The translations under genes were made by a program, and so were the position numbers. From positions 62,001 through 126,000 of the forward strand of contig NZ_JACIDX010000001.1 of NCBI RefSeq assembly GCF_014196525.1: 64,000 nt of DNA, given 5' to 3'. Position 1 is the stretch's first letter. The number at the start of each line of letters is the position of its first letter. Under the pieces are notes generated by a model, which saw only the letters and a list, made by a program, of their open reading frames with translations, was not told the DNA's origin and searched no databases. The stretch comes from Novosphingobium sediminicola. Lineage in GTDB: Bacteria > Pseudomonadota > Alphaproteobacteria > Sphingomonadales > Sphingomonadaceae. Shown one piece after another: positions 43,357 to 53,816 of the stretch.

Positions 43357-45807
43357 ATGAAACTGCGCCAGATTTTCCTCGCCAGCGTGGCCAGCGCCGG
43401 ACTTTTCGCCAGCCCCGCTTTTGCCGCAGAAGCAGCCGCCGATCAGGTGCAGGCCGAAGCCCCCGGCGACATCGTCGTCACCGCCCGCCACCGCACCGAA
43501 TCGGCCCAAAGCGTGCCTTTGGCGATCTCGGTGCTGGGCGGGCTGACGCTGGAGCGGACCGGCGCCTTCAACGTCAATCGCCTGCAGCAACTGGCCCCCA
43601 CCTTGCAGTTCTATTCCTCGAACCCGCGCAATTCGGCGGCCAATCTGCGCGGGCTTGGCGCCCCGTTCGGCCTGACCAACGATGGCATTGAACAGGGCGT
43701 GGGCATCTATGTCGACGACGTTTACTTCAGCCGCGCGGCGGCCAGCACGTTCGACTTCCTCGATGCAGGCCAGATCGAAGTGCTGCGCGGGCCGCAGGGC
43801 ACGCTCTATGGCAAGAACACCACCGCAGGCGCGATCAACATCACCAGCCGCGCGCCCACCTTCAACTTTGAAAGCCGGGGCGAGATCTCCGTCGGCAATT
43901 ACGGCTATCGCCAGTTGAAGCTGACCGTGTCGGGGCCTTTGTCGGAAACGGTGGCGGCGCGCATCGCGGTGTCCTCGACCGGGCGCAACGGCACGATCTA
44001 TAACACCACCACGAAAAGCTGGGTCCAGTCGCAGGACAATCTGGGCCTGCGCGGACAGATCCTGTGGCGGCCCTCCGCCACGGTCGATGTCACGCTGGCC
44101 GCCGATTATAACGAGCAGAACCCCTCGTGCTGCGCCACCGTCTATTACGGCTATGGCAGCACACAGCGCGCATCGGCGCGTCAGTTCCCGGCGCTGGCCA
44201 CGCTGCTGGCCTATAAGCCCGCCAGCACCAACCCCTATGACCGCGTGACCGATCTGGACAGCGAACTTCGCGCCACCAACCGCATCGGCGGCGCCTCGCT
44301 CAAGGTGAAAGCCCAGATAGGCGCAGGCACGTTCACCAGCATCACCGCATGGCGTTTCTGGGACTGGAACCCGTCGAACGACCGCGACTACACCGGTCTG
44401 CCGATCACCACGCTGAGCCAGAACCCGACCAAGCAGGAACAATATACGCAGGAGTTCCGCTACAGCCTCTCGACCAGCAAGTTCGACTGGAACGTGGGCC
44501 TGTTCGCCTTCAATCAGGCCGTCCACACCACCGGCACCCAGCAACAGGGCAGCGCGGCGAGCCGCTTCCTGCTCTCATCGGCCCAGATCAGCGCGATCTG
44601 CCCCACCGGTTCGTCGGCCACCTGCGTGCCGGATATCCTGAACGGCCTGACCGCCAAAAATGACATCCGCCTCAACAACACCAGCCTCGCTGCCTTCAGC
44701 CAGCTGAGCTGGAAGGTGACGGATCGTTTCACCATCCAGCCGGGCGTGCGCCTGAATTATGACCAGAAGAAGGGCTGGTACAATTCGGTCGTGACCAATT
44801 CGGCTGGGACGCTGATCACGCCGACCTCGGGCACCGGCTCCAATTCGCTGCTGGGCGCGCAGGCGGGGGTCTTGTCCTCGCAGCAGTTCCCCGCGCGCTA
44901 TTCGGCTTGGAATTTCAGCTATGACCTGACGCTGTCCTATGCGCTCTCGCGCGATGTGCGGGCCTATGCCACCTATGCCAAGACCTTCAAGTCGGGCGGT
45001 GTGAACCTCAACGGCGTGCCCTCGGACGCCAATGGCCAGCCGATTTTGGCCGCCGCCACGGTCAGGCCCGAAACGGTCAACCATTTCGAACTGGGCTTCA
45101 AGAGCCAGTGGCTGGACCGCAAGGTGACGGTCAATCTGGCCGCTTTCCGCACCACCATCGACAATTTCCAGGCGCAGGTGACCAACGGTGCGCTGGGCGT
45201 GCTGCGCGGCTATCTGGCCAATGCCGAACAGGTCCGCACGCAGGGTCTGGAAGGCGATTTCTCGGTGCGCCCCAGCGAGCGTTTCAGCGCCTATGTCAAC
45301 GCCGCGCTGACGGATGCGAAATACACCAAGTTCACCACTGCCCCCTGCCCGCCCGAACTGTCAGGCGGCACCACGGTAACGGGCACCCAGACGCCGGGCG
45401 CGGCGGGCGTTCCGGGCGCGCTCAGCCCGGCCAGTTGCGACATTTCGGGCCAGCGCCTGCCGGGCGTGTCGAAATATGCGCTGAGCTGGGGCGGGGAATA
45501 TAACATTCCGGCCAAGCTGTTCGGCAAGGATGGTCAGGTCTATGTCGGCTATGACGCCTCCTATCGTTCGAGCTGGTCGTCCAATGCCTCAGCCTCGATC
45601 TACACCTGGGTAAAGGGCTATTCGCTGCACAATTTCCGCGCAGGCTGGCGTCAGGATCGCGGGCTGGACATCTATGGCTGGGTCCGCAACGCCACCGGCA
45701 CCAATTATGTCGAGATGCTGACCGTGGCCAGCGGCAATACGGGCCTGATCGCGGCGAACCTTGGCGATCCGCGCACCTATGGCGCGACGGTGAAGTTCGA
45801 TTTCTGA
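43357..45807 (+). CDS. TonB-dependent outer-membrane receptor
   Basis: An 816-residue receptor with a signal peptide (about residues 1-23). A TonB-box-like DIVVTARHRTE follows at about 38-48. The plug domain has NLRGLGAPF, GVGIYVDDVYFSR and EVLRGPQGTLYGKNTTAGAIN. The 22-strand barrel ends in phenylalanine (VKFDF). Such receptors take up iron chelates, vitamins, sugars or aromatics. The neighbours give no clue, so the substrate is unknown. Confidence 0.93.
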   Translation: MKLRQIFLASVASAGLFASPAFAAEAAADQVQAEAPGDIVVTARHRTESAQSVPLAISVLGGLTLERTGAFNVNRLQQLAPTLQFYSSNPRNSAANLRGLGAPFGLTNDGIEQGVGIYVDDVYFSRAAASTFDFLDAGQIEVLRGPQGTLYGKNTTAGAINITSRAPTFNFESRGEISVGNYGYRQLKLTVSGPLSETVAARIAVSSTGRNGTIYNTTTKSWVQSQDNLGLRGQILWRPSATVDVTLAADYNEQNPSCCATVYYGYGSTQRASARQFPALATLLAYKPASTNPYDRVTDLDSELRATNRIGGASLKVKAQIGAGTFTSITAWRFWDWNPSNDRDYTGLPITTLSQNPTKQEQYTQEFRYSLSTSKFDWNVGLFAFNQAVHTTGTQQQGSAASRFLLSSAQISAICPTGSSATCVPDILNGLTAKNDIRLNNTSLAAFSQLSWKVTDRFTIQPGVRLNYDQKKGWYNSVVTNSAGTLITPTSGTGSNSLLGAQAGVLSSQQFPARYSAWNFSYDLTLSYALSRDVRAYATYAKTFKSGGVNLNGVPSDANGQPILAAATVRPETVNHFELGFKSQWLDRKVTVNLAAFRTTIDNFQAQVTNGALGVLRGYLANAEQVRTQGLEGDFSVRPSERFSAYVNAALTDAKYTKFTTAPCPPELSGGTTVTGTQTPGAAGVPGALSPASCDISGQRLPGVSKYALSWGGEYNIPAKLFGKDGQVYVGYDASYRSSWSSNASASIYTWVKGYSLHNFRAGWRQDRGLDIYGWVRNATGTNYVEMLTVASGNTGLIAANLGDPRTYGATVKFDF

Positions 45808-45814
45808 TGAAGCC

Positions 45815-45843
45815 TCCGGCGCGGGTCGTCCGCCCGCGCCGGA
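45815..45843. terminator. hairpin between convergent receptor and alr genes
   Basis: TCCGGCGCGGG (45815-45825) pairs perfectly with CCCGCGCCGGA (45833-45843) across a seven-base loop. It lies between two convergent stops, 8 bases from one and 5 from the other. There is no T tract, so its role as a terminator is likely but not certain. Confidence 0.65.
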
Positions 45844-45848
45844 TCGCA

Positions 45849-46931
45849 TCAGCGATAGATGCGCTGATACCGCCCGCCCAATTGGGTCAGGATTTCATAG
45901 GCAATCGTGCCCGCCTCCTGCGCCACAGCCTCAATCGGGCGATGCGGGCCGATGATCTCAACCAACTCGCCCTCGGCCAGCGCGCCCTCAGGCAAGGCGG
46001 AGGCATCGACCACCGTCACATCCATCGACACCCGGCCCACGATGGGCAATGTCGCGCCATGCGCCCAAACCGCGCCGCGGTCCGACAGGCTGCGCGGGAA
46101 ACCATCGGCATAGCCGATCGAGAGCAGCGCCAGCCGCGTCTCGCGCGGGGCATGCCAAGTCTGACCATAGCCCACGCCGGTCCCGGCGGGCACAGTGCGG
46201 GTTTGTAACACGCGGGCCTGTAGCGCCACCACCGGGCGGAACGGCTCGGCTCGGCCATCGGCAGGTTCGGCGCCATAAAGACACAGGCCCGCGCGGACCA
46301 GATCGCCGTGGTAAGCCGCGCCCAATTGCACCCCGCCCGAATTGGCAAAACACCGCGCCACGCCCGGAAACAGCGCTGCGGCCGCCTCAAACCGAGCCAG
46401 TTGGGCGGCATTCTCGGCCCGGTCAGGTTCATCCGAACAGGACAGATGGCTGATAATCGCCTGCAAGGGCACGGCGGCGCGAAATTTCGCATCGCCTGCC
46501 AATACCGCCGCTTCTTCAAGACTAAGCCCATGGCGCGCCATGCCGGTATCGACCTGTAGCATCGCCGGGCGGTCAAAGGCCTGCCACCGCCGAGCCTGCG
46601 CAATACTGTTCAGCACCGGCGTGATCCCGGCCTCTGCGGCAAAATCCTCGCCCCCCGGATGCAGCCCGTTCAGCACCCCCAGCAGGGCATCCTCAGGCAC
46701 CGACGCGCGGATCGCCAGAGCCTCAACCAGATTGGCGACGAAGAAATCGCGGCACCCCGCCGCCGCCAGCGCCGGCACCACCTGCGCAGCGCCCAGACCA
46801 TAGGCATCGGCCTTGACCACGGCGGCGGCCCGCGCGGGCGCAACCTCGCGCGCCACGCGGCGCCAGTTTTCCACCAATGCGCCAAGGTCGATTGTCAAAA
46901 CCCCCGGCGCGGGGGCCATTTGCGCCTGCAC
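45849..46931 (-). CDS. alr: alanine racemase
   Basis: Alr interconverts L- and D-alanine for peptidoglycan, using pyridoxal phosphate. The 360-residue protein shows the PLP lysine in [12 protein letters not shown] (Lys40), [10 protein letters not shown], and the catalytic tyrosine in [13 protein letters not shown]. The C-terminal part has [10 protein letters not shown] and the closing [16 protein letters not shown]. The start is either the GTG at 46931 or the ATG at 46919. It is divergent from the transglutaminase-DUF2126 gene across 124 bases. Confidence 0.95.
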   Translation of the reverse strand: MQAQMAPAPGVLTIDLGALVENWRRVAREVAPARAAAVVKADAYGLGAAQVVPALAAAGCRDFFVANLVEALAIRASVPEDALLGVLNGLHPGGEDFAAEAGITPVLNSIAQARRWQAFDRPAMLQVDTGMARHGLSLEEAAVLAGDAKFRAAVPLQAIISHLSCSDEPDRAENAAQLARFEAAAALFPGVARCFANSGGVQLGAAYHGDLVRAGLCLYGAEPADGRAEPFRPVVALQARVLQTRTVPAGTGVGYGQTWHAPRETRLALLSIGYADGFPRSLSDRGAVWAHGATLPIVGRVSMDVTVVDASALPEGALAEGELVEIIGPHRPIEAVAQEAGTIAYEILTQLGGRYQRIYR

Positions 46932-47055
46932 TTGCCTGTCACTCCAGTTTCACCCGCCCTGCTGGACCACAGGGGTTCAAAGCGCAACCGGCTTTGTTGA
47001 CAAGGCCCGCAATTCCATATTGCAGCGCACAAACCTTTCGCGCACACTCGCCTTT

Positions 47056-50000
47056 ATGATCACAGCTGGCCTGCACCACCTCACCCGCTATCGCTACAGC
47101 AAACCGATCCGTTTGGGGCCGCAGGTGATCCGCCTTCGCCCCGCGCCGCACAGCCGGACGTTGGTGCCGAACTATTCGCTGAAAATCAGCCCGGAAAACC
47201 ATTTTCTCAACTGGCAGCAGGACCCGCATGGCAACTGGCTGGCGCGGCTGGTGTTTCCCGATCCGGTCGATCATTTCAGCATCGAGGTCGATCTGCTGGC
47301 CGATATGGTGGTCATCAATCCCTTCGACTTCTTTGTCGAGGAATATGCCGAGGAACGCCCCTTTGCCTATGATCCGGCGCTGAAGGAGGATCTGGCCGCC
47401 TATTTCGATGTCGAACCGCAAGGGGCGCTGTTTGAAAAGCTCTACGACCGCTTTGTCGATGTAAAGCAGCGCACGGTCGACTTCCTCGTCGATGTGAATC
47501 TGGCGGTCTATCAGGCGGTCAATTACGTCATCCGCATGGAGGCCGGCGTTCAGGAGCCGGAAGAAACGCTGAAAATCGGATCGGGATCTTGCCGCGATTC
47601 GGCGTGGTTGCTGGTCAATCTGCTGCGGCGGCTGGGTTTTGCGGCGCGTTTCGTTTCGGGCTATTCGATCCAGATGACGCCCGATGTGATCCCGGTTGAG
47701 GGGCCGAAGGGCGTTTCGCAGGATGTCTGCGATCTGCATGCATGGGCCGAAGCCTATGTGCCGGGCGCGGGCTGGATCGCGATGGACGCCACCAGCGGCA
47801 TGTTGGCGGGCGAAGGGCATATCCCGCTCTGCGCCACGCCGCATTACCGCAGCGCCGCGCCGATCAGCGGCTTGGCCGAACCGGCCGAGGTCGATTTCCA
47901 TTTCGAGATGGGCGTCCACCGCATCCATGAAGCGGTGCGCATCACCAAGCCCTTTACCGACGAGCGCTGGGACGCGGTGATGGCGTTGGGCGACAAGGTG
48001 GATGAGGACATTGCCGCGCAGGACATGCGCATGACCATCGGGGGCGAGCCGACCTTTATCGCGGACGGCGATTTCGAGGCGCCCGAATGGAACAGCGACG
48101 CCGTCGGCCCCACCAAGGCCGCCTATGCCGACCGCCTGATCCGCCGCCTGCGTGAGGAATTCGCGCCCGGATCGCTGCTGCATCACGGGCAAGGCAAATG
48201 GTATCCGGGGGAAAGCCTGCCGCGCTGGGGATATTCGATCTATTGGCGCAAGGATGGCGTGCCGGTGTGGCGCGATGCCAGCCTGATCGCGGGCGAAATG
48301 TTGCCGGGTGAAACACCCTTGCCCGAAATCACGCCGCAGGGTGCGGAGGAGGTGATGCGCGGCATTGCCAATACGCTGGGCGTGGACGAGGAATTTGTTC
48401 AGCCGGTCTATGAAGATGCGGTGGAATGGATCGTGCGCGAGGCGCAATTGCCCGACAATGTCGCGCCCGATAATCCCGAACTGGAAAATCCCGAAGAACG
48501 CGCGCGTTACATGCGCACATTCCAGCGCGGCCTGAACAAGCCGGTGGGCTATGTCCTGCCGGTCCAGCGCTGGCAGGCAAAGCAGGCGCCGATCCAGCGC
48601 TGGCGGTCGGAAAAATGGCGGCTGCGGCGCGGGGCGCTCTTTGCGGTGCCGGGCGATGCGGCGCTGGGCTATCGCCTGCCGCTCTCCTCGCTGCCCCATG
48701 TCAGCGCCTCGGACTATCCCTTCATCAACCCGCAGGACACCGCCGCACCACGCGGCCCCCTGCCCGATTTCTACGGTCTGGCGGCCGAGCGCGAGGCCGC
48801 CGCGCGTACGCAAGGCGCATTCCAGCGCGTTCCTGAAGCCCCGCATGCGTCAACAAGCAGCGGCTATGTCGAACAGGTGGCCATCGAGGGCGTGGTGCGC
48901 ACCGCGATCACGGTCGAGGCCCGGCGCGACCACCTCTGCGTCTTTATCCCCCCGGTCGAAACGCTGGAGGATTACCTCGACCTGATCGCCACGGTCGAAC
49001 ATGTGGCGCAGGAAAACAGGCTGCCGGTGCGGATCGAGGGCTATCCCCCGCCGTCCGACCCGCGCCTGATGGTGCTGAAAGTTACGCCCGATCCCGGCGT
49101 GATCGAGGTGAATATCCAGCCCTCGGCCTCATGGCGCGAATCGGTGCATATCACCGAGACGCTCTATGATGTCGCGCGTGAGGTCGGGCTTACGGCGGAT
49201 CGCTTCATGGTCGATGGCCGCGCGGTGGGCACGGGTGGGGGCAACCATATCGTACTGGGTGGGCCAAGCCTGCTCGACAGCCCGTTCATCCGCCGCCCCG
49301 ATCTGCTCAAAAGTTTCGTCACCTATTGGCAGCGCCACCCCTCGCTCTCCTATCTGTTCTCGGGGCTGTGCATCGGCCCGACCAGTCAGGCCCCTCGCAT
49401 CGACGAGGCGCGCCACGATGGGCTTTATGAGCTGGAAATCGCGCTCTCGCAGGTGCCCGGCCCGGATCAGCCGCAGCCCTTGGCATGGGTGGTCGATCGC
49501 CTGTTCCGCAATCTGCTGGTCGATGTGACGGGCAACACCCATCGCACCGAAATCTGCATCGACAAATTGTTCAGCCCCGATGGCCCCACGGGCCGCCTTG
49601 GTCTGGTCGAATTCCGCGGTTTCGAGATGCCGCCGGACGCGCGGATGAGCCTTGCCCAGCAATTGCTGATCCGCGCGCTGGCTGCATGGTTCTGGCGCGA
49701 GCCGCAGGGCGGGCCGCTGGTACGTTGGGGCACGCAATTGCATGACCGCTTCATGCTGGGCCATTTCGTCTGGGCCGATTTCCTTGATGTGCTGTCCGAT
49801 CTGCGCCGCGCGGGCTATGATTTCGACCCCGTGTGGTTTGAAGCCCAGCGCCAGTTCCGCTTCCCCATCCACGGGACGACCGAGGGCGGCGGGGTGCAAT
49901 TGGAAATCGCCCATGCGCTTGAGCCTTGGAACGTGCTGGGCGAAACCGGGGCTATTGGCGGGACGGTGCGCTTTGTCGACAGCTCGACCGAGCGTTTGCA

Positions 50001-50412
50001 GGTGCGCGCGACCGGTTTGGTGGCCGGGCGCCATATCATCACCTGCAACGGCCGCCGCATTCCCATGAACCCCACCGGCACGCCGGGCGAAGGCGTGGGC
50101 GGCGTGCGTTACAAGGCGTGGTGGCCGTCCAATTGCCTCCATCCGATGCTGCCCCCCCATGCGCCGCTGACCTTCGACATCTATGACACATGGAACCATC
50201 GCAGCCTCGGCGGCGCGGTCTATGAGGTCGCGCATCCGGGCGGGCGCAATTACGATACGGTGCCGGTCAATGCCTTCGAGGCCGAAGGGCGGCGCAAGGC
50301 GCGCTTCTTCGATATCGGCCATACGCCGGGGTTCCAGCCCATTCCCACGCAGGAATGGCCGGGCGAATTCCCGATGACTCTCGACCTGCGCCGCCCCGGC
50401 TGGGTGGGGTAA
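47056..50412 (+). CDS. transglutaminase-DUF2126 putative amidoligase
   Basis: A 1118-residue two-part protein. The N-terminal third is a bacterial transglutaminase-like module with the triad Cys179 ([10 protein letters not shown]), His228 ([10 protein letters not shown]) and Asp244 (MDATSG). From about residue 320 ([20 protein letters not shown]) to the end is DUF2126, described in Pfam as a putative amidoligase, with [18 protein letters not shown] and [15 protein letters not shown]. It probably cleaves or joins amide bonds of an unknown peptide. It is the first gene of a three-gene cluster, with one base between its stop and the next start. Confidence 0.9.
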   Translation: MITAGLHHLTRYRYSKPIRLGPQVIRLRPAPHSRTLVPNYSLKISPENHFLNWQQDPHGNWLARLVFPDPVDHFSIEVDLLADMVVINPFDFFVEEYAEERPFAYDPALKEDLAAYFDVEPQGALFEKLYDRFVDVKQRTVDFLVDVNLAVYQAVNYVIRMEAGVQEPEETLKIGSGSCRDSAWLLVNLLRRLGFAARFVSGYSIQMTPDVIPVEGPKGVSQDVCDLHAWAEAYVPGAGWIAMDATSGMLAGEGHIPLCATPHYRSAAPISGLAEPAEVDFHFEMGVHRIHEAVRITKPFTDERWDAVMALGDKVDEDIAAQDMRMTIGGEPTFIADGDFEAPEWNSDAVGPTKAAYADRLIRRLREEFAPGSLLHHGQGKWYPGESLPRWGYSIYWRKDGVPVWRDASLIAGEMLPGETPLPEITPQGAEEVMRGIANTLGVDEEFVQPVYEDAVEWIVREAQLPDNVAPDNPELENPEERARYMRTFQRGLNKPVGYVLPVQRWQAKQAPIQRWRSEKWRLRRGALFAVPGDAALGYRLPLSSLPHVSASDYPFINPQDTAAPRGPLPDFYGLAAEREAAARTQGAFQRVPEAPHASTSSGYVEQVAIEGVVRTAITVEARRDHLCVFIPPVETLEDYLDLIATVEHVAQENRLPVRIEGYPPPSDPRLMVLKVTPDPGVIEVNIQPSASWRESVHITETLYDVAREVGLTADRFMVDGRAVGTGGGNHIVLGGPSLLDSPFIRRPDLLKSFVTYWQRHPSLSYLFSGLCIGPTSQAPRIDEARHDGLYELEIALSQVPGPDQPQPLAWVVDRLFRNLLVDVTGNTHRTEICIDKLFSPDGPTGRLGLVEFRGFEMPPDARMSLAQQLLIRALAAWFWREPQGGPLVRWGTQLHDRFMLGHFVWADFLDVLSDLRRAGYDFDPVWFEAQRQFRFPIHGTTEGGGVQLEIAHALEPWNVLGETGAIGGTVRFVDSSTERLQVRATGLVAGRHIITCNGRRIPMNPTGTPGEGVGGVRYKAWWPSNCLHPMLPPHAPLTFDIYDTWNHRSLGGAVYEVAHPGGRNYDTVPVNAFEAEGRRKARFFDIGHTPGFQPIPTQEWPGEFPMTLDLRRPGWVG

Positions 50413-50413
50413 C

Positions 50414-52897
50414 TTGGCCACGCGCGCGCCCCGCAAGGCCCAGCCGGTCGACCGGCTGAAGGACTATCCGGTCGATGTGGACGCGGGCGACCTGTTTCGC
50501 CATGCCCCGCCCGAAGTCGCCGCCAAATGGCGGATGATGGCGGGCGGGCTCAATACGCTGGCGCAGGATTCGGGCCTGTCGGCGCAGGAATTGCTGGCCC
50601 GGCAAATCGCCGACATGGGCATGAGTTTCCGCATGACCGGCGATGCGGAGGAACGCAGCTGGCCCCTGACGCCCATGCCGCTGATCGTCGGTGCACAGGA
50701 ATGGGCCAAGGTCGAGGCGGGCCTTGTCCAGCGCGCGCGCCTGCTCGAAGCCGTGGTGGGCGATATTTACGGGCCGCAGGATCTGGTGCGTGAAGGGCAT
50801 ATACCCGCAGCGGTCGTGGCGGGCAGCCGCTATTTTGCCCGCGCGATGAGCGGGGTTTTGCCTCGCCGAGGCCATTATATCCATGTTTATGCGGTCGATC
50901 TGGCGCGCGGGCCGCATGGTCAATGGCGCGTGCTGGGCGACCGGCTGCGGCTGGCCAATGGCGTGGGCTATGCGCTGGAAAACCGGCTGGCGCTTTCGCG
51001 CGGGACGGGATCACTGCTCTCGGACATTCACGCGCGGCGGCTGGCGGGTTTCTTTGGGCAATTGCGTCAGGGCCTGTCCGCCGATTGCCCGCGCGAATCG
51101 CCGCGCATCGCGCTGCTGACGCCGGGGCGGTTTAACCAGTCCTATCCCGAACAGGCCCATCTGGCACGCTATCTGGGCTTTCCGCTGGTCGAAGGGCGCG
51201 ACCTGTCGGTGATCGACGGCAAGCTGTATGTGCGCACCATCGGCGGGCCGAAACGGGTCGATGCGCTGTGGCGCTGGATCGACACCAATTCGCTCGATCC
51301 GCTCAATTTCGATGCGCGTTCGACGATTGGCGTGCCCGATCTGGCCGATTGCTGGGCGGGCGGACAAGTGGCCATGGCCAACTGGCCCGGCGTCGAGGTG
51401 GTCGAGGCGCCCGCCTTTGCCGCCTTCCTGCCGCGCCTGTTTCAAACGCTGCTGGGCGAAGACCCGCTGTTGCCCAATGTCGCGACATGGTGGTGTGGGG
51501 GCGAGACCGAGGCGGATCTGGTACGCGGGCGGCTCGATGAATTGATGATCGCCCCGGCCTTTGGGCAAAGGGTCGAAGGGCTGGCCACGGTGCAGCCCGC
51601 CCATGGCGCGCAATTGACGCCCGAGGCGCGCGAGGCCTTGCTGGCCGCCATGGCGCGCCGCCCGATGGATTATTGCGCGCAGGAAATCATCAACCTGTCG
51701 ACCACGCCTGCACTTATCGAGGACCGGTTCGAGCCGCGCCCCTTCACGCTACGCGCCTTTGTCGCGCGCGGGGCCGATGGCGAATGGGTGGTGATGCCGG
51801 GCGGCTTTGCCCGCCTGTCCTCCTCGGGCAAGATCGCCTCGACACTGATGGGCGAAGGCGATCTGTCGGCGGACGTCTGCGTGGTGGACGAGGCCGACGA
51901 GGAACGCTTCAGCCGCGTCACGCTGACGGGCGCACCATCGATCCGGCGCGACGGCGGGGTTCTGGCGGCGCAGGCGGCCGACAATCTGTTCTGGTTCGGC
52001 CGCTATGGCGAGCGGGCGGAAATGACCGTGCGCGTGGTCCGCTCAATTCTGGGCGGCGGGATCGAAGTAGATGCGGGCGCCAGCGGCCATCCCGAGGTGC
52101 GCGCCAGGCTGATCGAACTGCTGGCCAATTGGGGCGCGCTGGGGCCGGATCATGGCGCACTTTCGCCCGCCGAAGCGTGTCGCGCCGCATTGGTCGAACA
52201 TGACTTGCCCGGCGGGGTCGCCGCATTGCTCAACACCCAGCGCAATGTGGGCCAATCGCTGCGCGACCGTTTCGCGCCCGATTTCTGGCGGATCGCCAGT
52301 CGGTCCTTGCCTGCGCTCGATTCGCATCGGCCCGGCGTGCTGCTGCGCGTGGCGCGCGAGTTGATCGAACGTTTCGCCGCGCTTTCAGGCCTCGGCGCGG
52401 AAGATATGGTGCGCGGTCCGGCTTGGCGTTTCCTTGATCTGGGGCGGCGCATCGAACGCGCGCTTTCGCTGTGCCGCATCGCACGCCAGTTGGAAGGCGC
52501 GGGCGAGGAAAGCGACCGGCTCAACACTTTGCTCGACATTTTCGACAGCCAGATCACCTATCGCTCGCGCTATCTTTCGGCCCCGCTGCGTGATCCGGTC
52601 TATGACCTGCTGCTGCTCGACCCCGACAATCCGCGCAGCCTTGTCCATCAGGTTCAGGCCATTGAGCGCCACATCGCCGCCCTGCCCTCCCTGCGTGAGG
52701 ACGCCCTGCCCGAGGCGCCCCTGCGCGAGGTGCGCGCGGTGCTCGCCCCGCTCGTCAGCCTGACCGTCGATCAGTTCGACGAGCCGCGCATGGTTGAAAT
52801 CGAGATGCGGCTCAATGCGCTTTCGGATTCGATTTCCGCGCGCTACTTCCTGCAATTCGACGCGGCGGTCGCGGGCCGCACGCCGCTGCAAGGCTGA
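50414..52897 (+). CDS. circularly permuted ATP-grasp and alpha-E domain fusion
   Basis: The 827-residue protein starts with TTG; GGTGGGG precedes it. Residues of about 30-490 are the circularly permuted ATP-grasp type 2 ligase, with LANGVGYALENR, LVEGRDLSVIDGKLYV, EAPAFAAFLPRLFQTLLGED and LLPNVATWWCGG. From about 515 to the end is the helical alpha-E (DUF403) domain, beginning AADNLFWFGRYGERAEMTVR. ATP-grasp enzymes join carboxylates to amines. The partner domain alpha-E is usually encoded beside it and is here fused. The substrate is unknown. Confidence 0.9.
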   Translation: MATRAPRKAQPVDRLKDYPVDVDAGDLFRHAPPEVAAKWRMMAGGLNTLAQDSGLSAQELLARQIADMGMSFRMTGDAEERSWPLTPMPLIVGAQEWAKVEAGLVQRARLLEAVVGDIYGPQDLVREGHIPAAVVAGSRYFARAMSGVLPRRGHYIHVYAVDLARGPHGQWRVLGDRLRLANGVGYALENRLALSRGTGSLLSDIHARRLAGFFGQLRQGLSADCPRESPRIALLTPGRFNQSYPEQAHLARYLGFPLVEGRDLSVIDGKLYVRTIGGPKRVDALWRWIDTNSLDPLNFDARSTIGVPDLADCWAGGQVAMANWPGVEVVEAPAFAAFLPRLFQTLLGEDPLLPNVATWWCGGETEADLVRGRLDELMIAPAFGQRVEGLATVQPAHGAQLTPEAREALLAAMARRPMDYCAQEIINLSTTPALIEDRFEPRPFTLRAFVARGADGEWVVMPGGFARLSSSGKIASTLMGEGDLSADVCVVDEADEERFSRVTLTGAPSIRRDGGVLAAQAADNLFWFGRYGERAEMTVRVVRSILGGGIEVDAGASGHPEVRARLIELLANWGALGPDHGALSPAEACRAALVEHDLPGGVAALLNTQRNVGQSLRDRFAPDFWRIASRSLPALDSHRPGVLLRVARELIERFAALSGLGAEDMVRGPAWRFLDLGRRIERALSLCRIARQLEGAGEESDRLNTLLDIFDSQITYRSRYLSAPLRDPVYDLLLLDPDNPRSLVHQVQAIERHIAALPSLREDALPEAPLREVRAVLAPLVSLTVDQFDEPRMVEIEMRLNALSDSISARYFLQFDAAVAGRTPLQG

Positions 52898-52904
52898 TCC
52901 TTCC

Positions 52905-53783
52905 ATGCGCTATCGCATCCATCATTCGACCAGCCTGCTCTATGACAGCGTGGTGCGACTGGCACGGCTCAACCTGCGGCTGAAACCGGCGCCATGGCCG
53001 GGGCAAAGGGTGGAGAATTTCGCGCTGAAACTCGATCCACCCCCTGCCGAGATCGAGGCCGGGGATGGCCCTTGGATCGTCCATCGCCACCGCGTAATCC
53101 TGCGCGAGGCGCTTTCAGAACTGAGCATCGAGAGCCGGTTCGAAATCGAGGTGAACGAACCGGCCCCTGCGCCCGAAGACGCGCCCGATATTGCCAGCAT
53201 CCGCGCTGCAGCCCTCGCCCTGCCCGATCTGTCAGCGATGGGTCCGGCATCCTATCTCTTCGCCTCGCCCATGGCCCCGCCATCGGCCGCGATTGCCGAA
53301 TGGGCCGCGCCCTTTTTCGGACCCGATCAAAGCGTTCTGGCCGCCGGTCATGCCTTGATGGGCGCGATCCACGCCCAATTCTCGTATGACGGCACCGCCA
53401 CCAGCGTGACCACCACCGCGAAGGACGCCTTTGAACAAAAGCGTGGCGTGTGTCAGGATTTCGCCCATGTGATGATCGTGGCCGCGCGCGCTCATGGCAT
53501 TCCGGCCGCCTATGTCAGCGGCTATCTGCGCACATTGCCCCCGCCGGGCCAACCGCGCCTGGTCGGTGCCGATGCAATGCATGCATGGGCCGCGCTGTGG
53601 TGCGGTCAGGACATCGGCTGGGTCGGCTTTGATCCCACCAATGACGTGCTGGCCGGAACCGATCATATCTTTGTCGCCATGGGTCGCGACTATGCCGATA
53701 TTGCCCCCATCGACGGCGTGTTCATGGGCGGCGCGGGGCAAAGGCTGTCGGTCTCGGTCGATGTCGAACCGGTGGAAGACTGA
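52905..53783 (+). CDS. transglutaminase family protein
   Basis: A 292-residue protein with an N-terminal transglutaminase-associated beta domain (MRYRIHHSTSLLYDSVVRLA) and a transglutaminase-like core. The catalytic triad is Cys183 (KRGVCQDFAH), His226 (DAMHAWAALW) and Asp243 (GFDPTND). No signal peptide is seen, so it is probably cytoplasmic. It follows the ATP-grasp gene by seven bases and completes the cluster. It may act as a peptidase on the product of the ligases. Confidence 0.92.
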   Translation: MRYRIHHSTSLLYDSVVRLARLNLRLKPAPWPGQRVENFALKLDPPPAEIEAGDGPWIVHRHRVILREALSELSIESRFEIEVNEPAPAPEDAPDIASIRAAALALPDLSAMGPASYLFASPMAPPSAAIAEWAAPFFGPDQSVLAAGHALMGAIHAQFSYDGTATSVTTTAKDAFEQKRGVCQDFAHVMIVAARAHGIPAAYVSGYLRTLPPPGQPRLVGADAMHAWAALWCGQDIGWVGFDPTNDVLAGTDHIFVAMGRDYADIAPIDGVFMGGAGQRLSVSVDVEPVED

Positions 53784-53816
53784 CGCGCGCGGCTTGACTT
53801 GCATCGGGCCGGGTTC

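Noticed and set aside
46939..48846. 635-codon open frame on the minus strand
   Set aside because: Antisense to the transglutaminase-DUF2126 gene, which has intact catalytic motifs.
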